From assembly GCA_903878805.1 (NCBI GenBank), contig CAIRJF010000025.1, positions 1 to 60,936 of the forward strand: a stretch of DNA of 60,936 nucleotides, in the 5' to 3' direction. This document shows positions 7,603 through 16,729 of this stretch, in pieces. Every line of letters starts with the position of its first letter. Position 1 is the stretch's first letter. Below the pieces are notes generated by a model, which was given only the letters and a program-made list of their open reading frames with translations, was not told the DNA's origin and did no database searches. This stretch comes from an uncultured Verrucomicrobia subdivision 3 bacterium. Lineage in GTDB: Bacteria > Verrucomicrobiota > Verrucomicrobiia > Limisphaerales > UBA11358. Position numbers and translations under genes: made by a program.

Positions 7603-9609
7603 ATGGAAGCTTGCCGAACAAATTCAAATGCCCCCAATTCACGTGCGTGGTATGGCGCTTCCATTGCGGAGTTTCTTCAGACTCAAAACGCCATAATTCT
7701 TGAACAATTAGTCACCAATAATGATTTCACGCTAATTTCCACCCAACGTGACACGTGGCTTTTTCAGATTAATTATTTGCGTCAAGCGTTGGCCGACTTG
7801 AGTGGTGCTATTTATTTTGAGTTCAACATTCCACGCATGGGGCGCCGGATTGATGTCGTTTTGCTGATAGGGCCAGTTGTTTTCGTGATTGAGTTCAAGG
7901 TTGGCGAAAAAACATTCGACCGCGCAGCGATTGATCAAGTTTGGGATTACGCACTCGACTTGAAAAATTTCCACGAGGCCAGCCATGCGGTTTCGCTCGT
8001 TCCAATTCTCATCGTAACCGAGGCGGCAGAATCAGGATTCACCGCTTTGAAATCCGACGACGATAAAGTGTATCGCCCCATTCAGGTCTGCATGGCGGAT
8101 TTTCGGAAAGCAATTGATACGGCAGTGCAAACGGTTTCTGGTTCAAAACTAGATGGCCAACACTGGGCGCGCGCACCATATCATCCGACACCAACAATCG
8201 TAGAAGCTGCACGAGCGCTCTACGCCCAACACTCCGTTGAAGCTATCGCCCGATATGATGCAGGTGCACAAAATCTGCGCGTTACGTCCCGACGCATCGA
8301 AGATTTGGTGGATGAGGCAAAGAAAAGCGGCCGCAAAATTATTTGTTTTGTAACTGGCGTTCCGGGCGCTGGCAAAACTCTTGTTGGTCTTAACGTCGCA
8401 ACTCGTAGGCGAGATCTAAACCAACCGACTCACGCAGTCTTCCTTTCTGGAAATGGCCCGCTTGTCGCGGTGCTCCGCGAGGCTTTGACGCGCGACGAAG
8501 TTGTGCGCCGAAAGTTACAGGGTGAAAAAGTTCGCAAAGGGAAAGTCGGTGAAAGCGTGAAAGCTTTTATTCAGAACGTTCATCACTTTCGCGACGATGC
8601 TCTGGCTGATACCAACCCACCAATTGAACGCGTGGTTATTTTTGATGAAGCGCAGCGCGCATGGAACTTGCAGCAGACAGCCAACTTCATGCAACGGAAG
8701 AAAAAACGTCCGGGCTTCTCTCAATCCGAGCCGGAATTTCTAATTTCCTGCATGGATCGTCACAGAGATTGGGCTGTCATCATTTGCCTAGTTGGTGGCG
8801 GACAAGAGATCAACATTGGCGAAGCGGGAATTGATGCTTGGCTGGACGCAGTTAATACATCGTTTCCACATTGGCACATGTATATTTCCTCGCGACTCAC
8901 TGACAGCGAATATGCCGCCGGCAAGGCTTTGGAGCTTGTTGCGAAGCGAAATGATGCCCACCTTGACGATTGCCTGCATCTCGCTGTTTCAATGCGTTCA
9001 TTTAGAGCCGAGAATGTTTCGGCGTTCGTTAAAGCTCTACTTGATTGCGAAAAACAACAAGCGCGCGAAACGTTGGCTAAATTTGCCAATCGTTTTCCAA
9101 TTGCGCTGACACGCGACTTGAATCTGGCGAAGCAATGGGTCCGTTCTCACGCTCGCGGGTCGGAGCGGTTTGGTTTGGTTGCTTCATCAAAAGCCCAGAG
9201 ATTGAAGCCACACGCAATTGACATCCGTGTTGACGTCGATCCTGTGCATTGGTTTCTCAATGAAAAGGAGGATACTCGTTCGAGTTATTATCTTGAAGAT
9301 GCCGCCACAGAATTTCAGGTTCAGGGACTTGAACTCGACTGGGCTTGCGTGACATGGGATGGTGATTTGCGATTCACTGATTCCGGTTGGAGCTTTCACG
9401 ATTTTCGCGGTGATCGTTGGACAAACATCCACAAACCTGAAAATCAAAACTATCTTCGTAATGCCTACCGGGTATTGCTTACTCGCGCACGGCAAGGAAT
9501 GGTGATCTTTGTTCCTCAAGGCGATCCAAATGACCCTACGCGATCATCTGCATTTTATGATTCCACTTTTAGTTATCTCGACAATTTAGGTATTCGAATT
9601 TTGAAATAG
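7603..9609 (+). CDS. Nuclease-like domain fused to DUF2075 (Schlafen-type) helicase
   Basis: 668 residues from the ATG at 7603; a TTG at 7591, overlapping the upstream stop, is the alternative start. N-terminal part: RRIDVVLLIG (D84) followed by FVIEFKVGE (E97-x-K99) and DQVWDYALDLKNFH (conserved Gln112), a PD-(D/E)XK pattern. C-terminal part: an SF1-like ATPase with Walker A GVPGAGKT (252-259), Walker B VVIFDEAQRAW, the DUF2075 signature VGGGQEINIGEAG and a motif-VI-like RNAYRVLLTRARQGMVIFVP. DUF2075 is now described as the Schlafen-group helicase family (PF09848). Nuclease-helicase fusions of this kind occur in bacterial defence contexts, so with the upstream nuclease-like gene it forms a candidate two-gene defence module. 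Function is not demonstrated. Lower GC than its neighbours. Confidence 0.75.
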   Translation: MEACRTNSNAPNSRAWYGASIAEFLQTQNAIILEQLVTNNDFTLISTQRDTWLFQINYLRQALADLSGAIYFEFNIPRMGRRIDVVLLIGPVVFVIEFKVGEKTFDRAAIDQVWDYALDLKNFHEASHAVSLVPILIVTEAAESGFTALKSDDDKVYRPIQVCMADFRKAIDTAVQTVSGSKLDGQHWARAPYHPTPTIVEAARALYAQHSVEAIARYDAGAQNLRVTSRRIEDLVDEAKKSGRKIICFVTGVPGAGKTLVGLNVATRRRDLNQPTHAVFLSGNGPLVAVLREALTRDEVVRRKLQGEKVRKGKVGESVKAFIQNVHHFRDDALADTNPPIERVVIFDEAQRAWNLQQTANFMQRKKKRPGFSQSEPEFLISCMDRHRDWAVIICLVGGGQEINIGEAGIDAWLDAVNTSFPHWHMYISSRLTDSEYAAGKALELVAKRNDAHLDDCLHLAVSMRSFRAENVSAFVKALLDCEKQQARETLAKFANRFPIALTRDLNLAKQWVRSHARGSERFGLVASSKAQRLKPHAIDIRVDVDPVHWFLNEKEDTRSSYYLEDAATEFQVQGLELDWACVTWDGDLRFTDSGWSFHDFRGDRWTNIHKPENQNYLRNAYRVLLTRARQGMVIFVPQGDPNDPTRSSAFYDSTFSYLDNLGIRILK

Positions 9610-9659
9610 AGTCGCACGTGTTTAAAAATCAAGAATTCGCCATAGGAGTTTTCTCATTC

Positions 9660-9668
9660 AACCATTTT
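9660..9668. repeat. Right copy of 9-bp direct repeat flanking the nuclease/helicase insert
   Basis: AACCATTTT, identical to 6828-6836, ending 3 bp before the DUF58 start codon. Confidence 0.45.
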
Positions 9669-9671
9669 TCC

Positions 9672-10580
9672 ATGACCGTCACCGAGCTGCTTGAATCCGT
9701 CCGCCGCGTGGAAGTCCGCACGAACCGGCCCGTGAACGACACGATGGGCGGCGCGTATTTGAGCGGCTTCAAGGGGCGCGGCATGGATTTCGAGGAGCTG
9801 CGCGAATACATCCCCGGCGACGACGTGCGCGACATTGACTGGAACGTCACGCATCGCCTCGGCCGCCCGTTCGTGAAACGCTTCCGCGAGGAACGCGAAC
9901 TCACCGCCGTGCTCGCCGTGGACGTTTCCGCGTCGTCCAGCTTCGGCTCGGCGAACCGCACGAAACGCGAATTCGCCTGTGAAATCGCGGCAACCCTCGC
10001 GATGTCCGCCGCCAAAAACGGCGACAAGGTCGCGCTGCTGCTGTTCACGGATGAAGTGGAATTGTTCGTTCCGCCGCGCAAAGGACGTCGGCACATTTTG
10101 CGGCTCGTGCGGGAAATGCTGATGTTCAAACCCAAGAAACGCGCCACGGATATTTCGCGCGCCTTGGTTTTTCTGAATCACGTTTTGAACCGCCGCGCGA
10201 TTGTTTTTTTGCTCACGGATTTTCTTCACAGCTCCGTGTCGAAGGATGAAACAGCTCGCGATGTCGTTCAAGAACTCGGCCTCACAAACACGCGGCACGA
10301 TGTCGTCTGCCTGCATTTGCACGATCCGCGTGAAAGCATTTTGCCGGATGCGGGGCTGGTGACGATTGAAGACGCGGAGACGGGTGAACTGTTGGAACTT
10401 AATTCCGCCCGCAGCTCGGTGCGCGAAAAATTTGCCAGCGTCAATGCCGAGCGCTTGGCGGAGCTGGATCGCGCGCTGATCCGCACCGGCGTGGACACGC
10501 TGCGACTCAAGACCACCGAACCGTTCGCGCCGGTGCTGCAGCGATTTTTTGAAATCCGCCGGGGACGGCGGCGCGGATGA
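9672..10580 (+). CDS. DUF58 domain protein (BatA/B-associated)
   Basis: 302 residues. The conserved DUF58 block is near the start (GRGMDFEELREYIPGDDVRD then IDWNVTHRLGRPFVKRF) and is followed by a VWA-like fold with AVLAVDVSASSSFG (MIDAS-type DxSxS) and FLLTDFL. A partner of MoxR ATPases; the exact biochemical role is unknown. The start at 9672 (MTVTELLESVRRVEV) is preferred over an upstream codon at 9618 because the added peptide lies in what looks like inserted DNA. Its stop overlaps the next start (ATGA). It would directly follow moxR were the insert absent. Confidence 0.92.
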   Translation: MTVTELLESVRRVEVRTNRPVNDTMGGAYLSGFKGRGMDFEELREYIPGDDVRDIDWNVTHRLGRPFVKRFREERELTAVLAVDVSASSSFGSANRTKREFACEIAATLAMSAAKNGDKVALLLFTDEVELFVPPRKGRRHILRLVREMLMFKPKKRATDISRALVFLNHVLNRRAIVFLLTDFLHSSVSKDETARDVVQELGLTNTRHDVVCLHLHDPRESILPDAGLVTIEDAETGELLELNSARSSVREKFASVNAERLAELDRALIRTGVDTLRLKTTEPFAPVLQRFFEIRRGRRRG

Positions 10581-11134
10581 AATTTTTTTCCGCCAGCATT
10601 TTGTTCCTGCCGCTCGCGGTCATCGCCGCCGACCCCAACGCTTTGCCCGCACTCGCGCCGGCTTACGGCGAACTGCCGCCGACTTTTTTGGAACTGCATC
10701 AAACGCCCATTATCATTGGTTTTTTTGCCTTTCTCGCCGTCGCCTTCCTTGTTTTGAGAATTTGGTTGCGGCCCAAAACGCCGGTGGTTTTGCCTCCGGA
10801 AATTGTGGCGCGGCAAACGCTGGCTAAATTGCAGTCGCAGCCTGAAGACGGAATGCGCTTGAGTGAAGTTTCCCAATGCCTGCGCCGCTATTACAGCGAC
10901 ACTTTCAATCTTCCGAATCAGGAACTGACCACGGCGGAATTTTGTGCGGCCATCGCCAGCAGCCCGCAAATCAGCGCCGAGCTTGCGGAAACTATTTCCA
11001 GCTTTCTGCGCGAGTGCGACGGGCGAAAATTTTCGCCGGCAAAATCCGCGCCACCGATCAACGCGGTGCGTCGCGCGCTTGAATTGGTTGCGCTCGCCGA
11101 AAAACAACGGGAACCCTCTCCGGCAACCCAATGA
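10577..11134 (+). CDS. Bat-operon membrane protein (DUF4381-like)
   Basis: 185 residues. Signal-like N-terminus (MKFFSASILFLPLAVIAA), a short periplasmic stretch, one membrane helix (about 48-64, IIIGFFAFLAVAFLVLRIWL), then a cytoplasmic region with LRRYYSDTFNL and a four-cysteine/Glu-rich helical tail. The layout and place between DUF58 and the first VWA gene match the DUF4381-type protein of bat operons. Overlaps both neighbours by 4 bp. Function unknown. Confidence 0.7.
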   Translation: MKFFSASILFLPLAVIAADPNALPALAPAYGELPPTFLELHQTPIIIGFFAFLAVAFLVLRIWLRPKTPVVLPPEIVARQTLAKLQSQPEDGMRLSEVSQCLRRYYSDTFNLPNQELTTAEFCAAIASSPQISAELAETISSFLRECDGRKFSPAKSAPPINAVRRALELVALAEKQREPSPATQ

Positions 11135-12171
11135 ACGGCGAATTTGAATTTCAATACCCGTGGCTGCTGGCACTGCTCGGCTTGCTGCCGGTATATGCGT
11201 TGCTGCGCGGAAAAATCGGCGAACTGTCGGCGCTGACGTTTTCCAGCGCAGACATCGCGCGCGAGGCCGGTGCCAAGGCGCGCTCGGCGGCGGGAAGATT
11301 TTTATTTTTTCTGCGGCTGCTCGCGGTCGCGCTCGGCATCGTGGCGCTCGCGGGGCCGCGCTTCGCCAATTATCACGTCGAAACGGAGACGCCGGGCATT
11401 GACATCATGCTCGTGCTGGATTTGTCGTGGTCCATGGAGGCGATTGACATGGGCAAGCCGGCGGAAATATTGTCGCGTTTCGCCATCGCGTCCGGCGTGC
11501 TGAAAGATTTTATTGAAAAGCGGCCGAACGACCGCATTGGGCTGATTGCGTTTTCCGGCGTGCCGTATCTCGCCAGCCCACTCACAGTCAATCACGACTG
11601 GCTCATCGAAAATCTCCAGCGGCTACACATCGGCATCATCACCGATCTCGGAACAGCCATCGGCGATGCTGTGGTCGTTGCGGCCAAACGGCTCAAGGCC
11701 GCGCCGAGCAGCAAGAGCCGAATCATGATTTTGCTAACGGACGGCGACAACAACATGGGCAAGCTCGATCCCCTGCCCGCTGCACAACTCGCCGCCGCGA
11801 TGGGCGAAAAAATTTACGCTATCGGCATCGGCATCGAAGCGCCTTGCAACATGCCCGCGTTCGATCCGGCCACGGGAAATTTACGGCTCGACGCGAACGG
11901 CAACATCATTCCCACGCTGCTGCTGCAACCGGCGAATTACACCGTGCTCGGCAAAATGGCAGATTTGTCCGGCGGAAAATTTTATCGCGCCACCAACCGG
12001 CGCGAATTGCAAAGCATTTACAACCAGATTGACCGTCTGGAAAAATCCGAGGTGAAGTTGCGGCGCTTCGCGACTTACGAACCGCTGTTTGAATGGCCGC
12101 TGCTCGTTGCGCTCGGAATTTTAAGTTTGGAAATTATTCTGGCGAACACCCGTTTTCGCCGCGTGCCATGA
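11131..12171 (+). CDS. batA: BatA-like VWA-domain membrane protein
   Basis: 346 residues. Two N-terminal membrane helices (about 8-25 and 56-75), a VWA domain from about 90 with a complete MIDAS (DLSWS 97-101, later Thr in ITDLGTAIGDA, Asp in LLTDGDNN) and a C-terminal helix (WPLLVALGILSLEIILA). Known in Bacteroidetes as part of the aerotolerance (Bat) system; the molecular job is unresolved. Co-translated with its neighbours through 4-bp overlaps. Confidence 0.9.
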   Translation: MNGEFEFQYPWLLALLGLLPVYALLRGKIGELSALTFSSADIAREAGAKARSAAGRFLFFLRLLAVALGIVALAGPRFANYHVETETPGIDIMLVLDLSWSMEAIDMGKPAEILSRFAIASGVLKDFIEKRPNDRIGLIAFSGVPYLASPLTVNHDWLIENLQRLHIGIITDLGTAIGDAVVVAAKRLKAAPSSKSRIMILLTDGDNNMGKLDPLPAAQLAAAMGEKIYAIGIGIEAPCNMPAFDPATGNLRLDANGNIIPTLLLQPANYTVLGKMADLSGGKFYRATNRRELQSIYNQIDRLEKSEVKLRRFATYEPLFEWPLLVALGILSLEIILANTRFRRVP

Positions 12172-14111
12172 ATTTTGCCGATTTCCATTTTGCCGAACCG
12201 CGCTGGCTCTGGCTGGCAGCGGTCGCGCCAATACTTCTGGCGCTGCTGTTTTGGCGCGCGGCGAAACTGCGACGCGCGCAACTCGCAAAAATGGCTTCGC
12301 CGCATTTTGTCGAACAACTGACCGCCTCACACAGTCCGGCGCGGCGGCGCCTGAAAAACATTTTTCTGCTCGGTGCATTGATGTTTGCCGGGCTCGCGCT
12401 GGCGCGTCCGCAATGGGGCGGCACGCAGGCGGGCAACGCCTTCGTCGGCGAGGACGTGGTGTTCGTGCTGGACTGTTCACAGAGCATGACGGCAACGGAT
12501 GTTGCGCCGAGCCGGATGCAGCGCGCGAAATTTGCGCTGCTGGACTTTGTGCAGAAGCAGAGCCACGGCCGCGTCGGGCTGGTGGCGTTCGCGGGTAGCG
12601 CGTTCATCCAATGCCCGCTGACGTTTGACGCGGGTGCGTTCGAGGAAACGCTTATGAGCATGGATGAAAAAACGATCCCGATCCCCGGCACCGACATCGG
12701 GCGCGCGTTGAACGAGGCGAGCCGCGCGATGGACAAGAATGCGCGGCGCAAAATGGTCGTGCTCGTGACCGACGGCGAGGATCTGGAAAAATCCGGCATC
12801 GCCGCCGCGAAACGACTGGCGACGAATGGCGTGGTGATTTTCACCATCGGCGTTGGCACGCCGGCAGGAAAAGATATCCAAACTGTCAACGCCGCCGGCC
12901 AAACCGAATTGCTGCGCGACACGAAAGGCGAAATTATCCGTAGCCAGCTTGATGAAACGACGCTACGCGAAATCGCGCAAGTCACGGGCGGCAGTTATTA
13001 TCCACTCGGCTCACTCGGCGACGGTTTGACGAAAGTGCGTTCGGCCATCCATACGCTCGAACGCACCAATGGTCTGCGTCAGTCCGCAAAAAATGGCGTG
13101 GACCGTTTTCAGTGGTTCATCGCGGTGCTACTTGTATTGCAGATCGCTGAATCACTCGTTGGCACGCGGAGAAAAACGACGGCAGTTACGGCGGTGGTGA
13201 TTCCTATGTTGTTGTTACTCGGACAATCAGCGCAAGCCGCGCAGGCAACTGATTTTCCGACGCCGGTAACCGCCCGCGATTTTTACAATGCGGGAACGCG
13301 GCTCTTCGCCAAGACAAATTACGCAGACGCAGAAAAAATGTTTGAGTCAGCGCTCGCCGCACAGGACGAAAACGTGCAGCCGCTGACACTATTCAATCTT
13401 GGTCACACGCGCTTTGGCGAAGGCGTCGAACTTTTGAAAAAAGGACCAGATGCACAAAGAGTTTCCGCGCAAGGCAACGCTGCACTGGCGGCGGGTGGAC
13501 ATGCCATAAACGCAACGGAATCAGCGCTGGCGGAAAATGATTTAGATAAGATGATTGCCGCGTATCTCGAAGGGCGCGGTGCGTGGCGCGAATTGCACGC
13601 GGCAGAGAAAGCCGTGCGGTCGGCGATGGAAACATACGGAAAAACTTTGTTAAAATGGCAGCGCGCGGCGGATGATTTCAAGGGTGCAGCCGAGTTAAAT
13701 CCTGGTGACACAAACGCGCAGCACAACGCGGAAATCGTCGAACGCGGCATCGCCAAACTTGTGGATGATATCAATAAAATGCAGCAGATGATGGGTGCGC
13801 TGGGAAAACAAAAACAGGACTTGGGAAAAATGTTGAGCAAATTAAAAGGCCAGATTCCCGCGCCCAACGCGCCGTCCGGCGGCACGGGCGAAGATGGCGA
13901 TGACGAAGGCGGACAAGGCGTCCAACCGGAATCGCTGGCCGGGCAAAAGGAGAATGAAGGGCGCGACGGCGGTGAAATGCAAGTGCCGCTATCGCCGGAT
14001 CAGGCGGGGCAGATTCTTGATGGCCTTTCGATTGACGGCAGCCGCCGCCTGCCGATGGGCGGCGACCAGCAAGGCCGGCCAGTCAGCGACCGGAAAGGGC
14101 GCAACTGGTGA
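12168..14111 (+). CDS. batB: BatB-BatC fusion: VWA domain plus TPR region
   Basis: 647 residues. Residues 1-320 are a BatB-like VWA protein: two N-terminal helices, MIDAS DCSQS (102-106), VLVTDGEDLE, then a membrane helix near 315-330. After a second hydrophobic segment (TAVVIPMLLLLGQSAQAAQA) comes a TPR-containing periplasmic part (ARDFYNAGTRLFAKTNYADA onward) ending in a Gly/Asp/Glu-rich tail, the layout of BatC. In many genomes these are two genes; here they are one. The start at 12168 overlaps batA by 4 bp; an ORF from 12093 only adds antisense-like sequence within batA. Confidence 0.88.
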   Translation: MNFADFHFAEPRWLWLAAVAPILLALLFWRAAKLRRAQLAKMASPHFVEQLTASHSPARRRLKNIFLLGALMFAGLALARPQWGGTQAGNAFVGEDVVFVLDCSQSMTATDVAPSRMQRAKFALLDFVQKQSHGRVGLVAFAGSAFIQCPLTFDAGAFEETLMSMDEKTIPIPGTDIGRALNEASRAMDKNARRKMVVLVTDGEDLEKSGIAAAKRLATNGVVIFTIGVGTPAGKDIQTVNAAGQTELLRDTKGEIIRSQLDETTLREIAQVTGGSYYPLGSLGDGLTKVRSAIHTLERTNGLRQSAKNGVDRFQWFIAVLLVLQIAESLVGTRRKTTAVTAVVIPMLLLLGQSAQAAQATDFPTPVTARDFYNAGTRLFAKTNYADAEKMFESALAAQDENVQPLTLFNLGHTRFGEGVELLKKGPDAQRVSAQGNAALAAGGHAINATESALAENDLDKMIAAYLEGRGAWRELHAAEKAVRSAMETYGKTLLKWQRAADDFKGAAELNPGDTNAQHNAEIVERGIAKLVDDINKMQQMMGALGKQKQDLGKMLSKLKGQIPAPNAPSGGTGEDGDDEGGQGVQPESLAGQKENEGRDGGEMQVPLSPDQAGQILDGLSIDGSRRLPMGGDQQGRPVSDRKGRNW

Positions 14112-15895
14112 AATTTTTACGGAACATATTTTTTCTGCTCGCGCTGGCGCCGCAGCTTTTGCAGGCGCAAGTGCCGCCGCAAATTTCTCCTGCCGCCGCC
14201 GCGCAAATGATCATGAATCCGCAGCCACCCGTGGACAATACGCAACTGCGAAACATTTTGGCATCGGCGGAGTTCGACCCGCCAGTGGTTCGTCCCGGCG
14301 AAAAATTTTTCTACCGCGTTACCATCAACGCAACGCAAAATTCCATCGAGTGGCCGGATAAATTTTCCGTGCCGGCGGGACTGCGGCTCGGGTTGGTCAC
14401 GCGCGGGCAATTGTCGCAGCCGGACGGAACCCCGTTTCGTCCCTTGACGGAATTTCTCTGCGAAATCACGGCGACGGCATCGGGACATTTTACCATTCCA
14501 AATTTTTCCGTTTCCGTCGGCGGTCGCGCGGTGGAAATTCCGGCGGCGAGCATTGACGTGCAAGCGAACGCGGCGACGGAGCCGCCGCGAAAATTGTCGC
14601 TGGAAGTTTCGGCGACAAATTTATTTTTCGGCCAGCCATTCCGTGTGCGAGTCATTTCCCCGGCGGCGCAAGGCAATCACATCGAGGCATTGCGGGACGT
14701 GCAGTTCAACGGCGGTGGATTCTTGACCGACAAACTGGCCACGCACCAGTCCATTGAGGTTATCAACTACGATGGACAATTGAAACCGGCGTTCATTTAT
14801 GAAACGGTGGCGACGCCGATGGCCGCCGGGGCAATGAAGCTTTCCGCGCAAGGTTTCACCGTGCCACCATTTTCCGCCGGGCCAATCACCATCACGGCGG
14901 GAGGCGGACCGGTCACGCTCGGCGGCAGCGCCCAGACATCGCCGGTTTTTCTCGTGTCCGACGCCGTCCAATTGAAAGTGCGCCCGCTGCCGATGCCGAG
15001 TGAACTGCCCGGCTTCACCGGCGCGATGGGAAAATTTTTCAGCGACCCGCCGCAACTGGCGACAAACCGAGTCCGTGTCGGCGAGCCGGTTCACCTGAAA
15101 TTAAATTTCCACGGCGAAGGCAGCCTGACGCGCTTCGTGCCGCCCGCGCCGCCGCGTTCGCGCGAGTGGCAGATCATCGCAGACAGCCCGCCGGACAACG
15201 GTTTCACGCTGATTCCGCAGACGGACGATGTGCGCGCAACGCCCGCAATTCCGTTCTGTTCATTTGATGCGACCACGGGGCAATATCTGGATTTGACGAT
15301 TCCGCCGATGCCGATCACGATCCTCAACGAAGGCCTGCCCGTGAAGCTTGCGGTGTTCGATGATAACGAAAAATCTTCCGCACCGCTGGAATTAAGCGGC
15401 CTAGTGCCAACGCCGGGAAAATCCGTCGCGAGTCTGCGACCGCCGCAACTGTGCGGCTGGTTTTTAGCGCTGCAATTTCTGCCGGTCGTTTGTTTGATTG
15501 CCTTGTGGCGCTGGGACGAATGGCGACGTTTTTTGGAGGCGCACCCGGAAATTGTCCGGCGGCGAAAAGCCCGGCACGCATTGCGCCGCGAAAAAATAAA
15601 ACTGCAAACGGTCTGGGACGCGGGCGACTCCAACGGATTTGTCCGGCACGCGGCGGAAGCCATGCGCATTGCCGTCGCGCCCCATTTTCCCGCGCAGCCG
15701 AGGGCGCTGGTCTGCGCCGATGTGCTCGCGCAAATTACCGAAACCGAGCGCGGCGGCACGGCGGGCGAAACCGTGCAGAAAATTTTTGCGGCGGCGGACG
15801 CACAGTTTTCACTTGCAAGGCAGGCGCCCGCAGATTTGCCCGCGTCAAAGGCCGAAGTAGACGCGGTGCTGCTGAAACTGGAGGAACGATTGTGA
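14108..15895 (+). CDS. batD: BatD-like protein
   Basis: 595 residues starting at a GTG that overlaps the previous stop (GTGA). Signal peptide to about residue 20 (MKFLRNIFFLLALAPQLLQA), a long periplasmic beta-rich region with the BatD hallmark DPPVVRPGEKFFYRVTIN, a membrane helix near 455-475 (LCGWFLALQFLPVVCLIALW) and a basic cytoplasmic tail. Fourth Bat component in conserved order. It probably holds the VWA proteins at the membrane; that is inference from context. Confidence 0.87.
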   Translation: MKFLRNIFFLLALAPQLLQAQVPPQISPAAAAQMIMNPQPPVDNTQLRNILASAEFDPPVVRPGEKFFYRVTINATQNSIEWPDKFSVPAGLRLGLVTRGQLSQPDGTPFRPLTEFLCEITATASGHFTIPNFSVSVGGRAVEIPAASIDVQANAATEPPRKLSLEVSATNLFFGQPFRVRVISPAAQGNHIEALRDVQFNGGGFLTDKLATHQSIEVINYDGQLKPAFIYETVATPMAAGAMKLSAQGFTVPPFSAGPITITAGGGPVTLGGSAQTSPVFLVSDAVQLKVRPLPMPSELPGFTGAMGKFFSDPPQLATNRVRVGEPVHLKLNFHGEGSLTRFVPPAPPRSREWQIIADSPPDNGFTLIPQTDDVRATPAIPFCSFDATTGQYLDLTIPPMPITILNEGLPVKLAVFDDNEKSSAPLELSGLVPTPGKSVASLRPPQLCGWFLALQFLPVVCLIALWRWDEWRRFLEAHPEIVRRRKARHALRREKIKLQTVWDAGDSNGFVRHAAEAMRIAVAPHFPAQPRALVCADVLAQITETERGGTAGETVQKIFAAADAQFSLARQAPADLPASKAEVDAVLLKLEERL

Positions 15896-16665
15896 CTCAT
15901 TCACGATTTGCGATTTTCAATTTGCGATTTCAGCGCGGCTGTCGCAGTTGCCTTCTCCTTTTGGCTTTGCGGTTTTGCCTGATGAATTCAAGCGGCGCGG
16001 CAACGGAAGATTTTTTTGCACAAGGACTCGCGCTGTCGCACGCCGGACAATTTTCTGACGCCACGGCGGCATTTCAAAATGTGTCGAAGCAAAAACCCGC
16101 GGGCGGTGCGCTCGTGAACCTGGGGCTTGCGGAATGGCAGCGCGGAAACGCCGGCGCGGCGGTTCTCGCCTGGGAACAGGCGCGGTGGATTGATCCGTTC
16201 GACCCGCGCGCCCGGCAAAACCTAAAATTTGCGCGGTCAGTGCTGCAGTTGGACGAACCGCCGCTGAAATGGTTTGAGGCGGCCTCGTCGTGGCTGGCAG
16301 CGGATGCGTGGGTATGGATTGCCAGCACAAGTTTGTGGCTGGCCGTGGGCGCGCTCGTGCTGCCACGTTTTTTCCGCTGGCGCAAATCCGGCTGGCAACA
16401 GGTGCTGGCAGGGCTCGGATTGTGTTTCTTCATCTTTGCGATGGCGGCCAATGTCGGCGTGTTGAGCCGGACGGACATTGGTTATGTGGTAAAGAAAAAT
16501 ACGCCGCTACTACTCACGCCGACGCGCGAGGGCGAAGTGATTTTGACTTTGAACGATGGCGAGCCAGCGCGCAAAATAAAATCCCACGGAAATTATTTTT
16601 TGATTCAAACCGAATCCAGTTCGGGATGGATCAAACGGGATGACTTCGGGCTGGTCTGCGAATAA
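15892..16665 (+). CDS. batE: BatE-like TPR and SH3-type protein
   Basis: 257 residues, GTG start overlapping the batD stop (GTGA). Signal region to about 37, TPR-like repeats (DFFAQGLALSHAGQFSDATA, LVNLGLAEWQRGNAGAAVL, then WIDPFDPRARQNLKFA), two membrane helices (about 135-195), and a C-terminal SH3b-like segment (NTPLLLTPTREGEVILTLND). Last gene of the bat operon. The first codons lie inside a heptanucleotide tandem array (15901-15935), so its N-terminus is partly repeat-derived. Confidence 0.82.
   Translation: MTHSRFAIFNLRFQRGCRSCLLLLALRFCLMNSSGAATEDFFAQGLALSHAGQFSDATAAFQNVSKQKPAGGALVNLGLAEWQRGNAGAAVLAWEQARWIDPFDPRARQNLKFARSVLQLDEPPLKWFEAASSWLAADAWVWIASTSLWLAVGALVLPRFFRWRKSGWQQVLAGLGLCFFIFAMAANVGVLSRTDIGYVVKKNTPLLLTPTREGEVILTLNDGEPARKIKSHGNYFLIQTESSSGWIKRDDFGLVCE
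15901..15935. repeat. Heptanucleotide tandem array at batE start
   Basis: Five 7-bp units: TCACGAT, TTGCGAT, TTTCAAT, TTGCGAT, TTCAGCG; the preceding GACTCAT may be a sixth. On the minus strand the units read ATCGCAA/ATTGAAA/ATCGTGA, the same motif family as the array at 22560. It begins 9 bp after the batE start. Confidence 0.7.
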
Positions 16666-16729
16666 TCAACTTGCCCGACTGCCGGGCAATGGCCAAACTG
16701 GACAGGCTTATGTCCATCATTGACTTTTT

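Noticed and set aside
15451-15891. Longer version of batE starting at 15451
   Set aside because: The added part is the batD coding region in another frame; the GTG at 15892 gives the signal peptide and the usual operon overlap.
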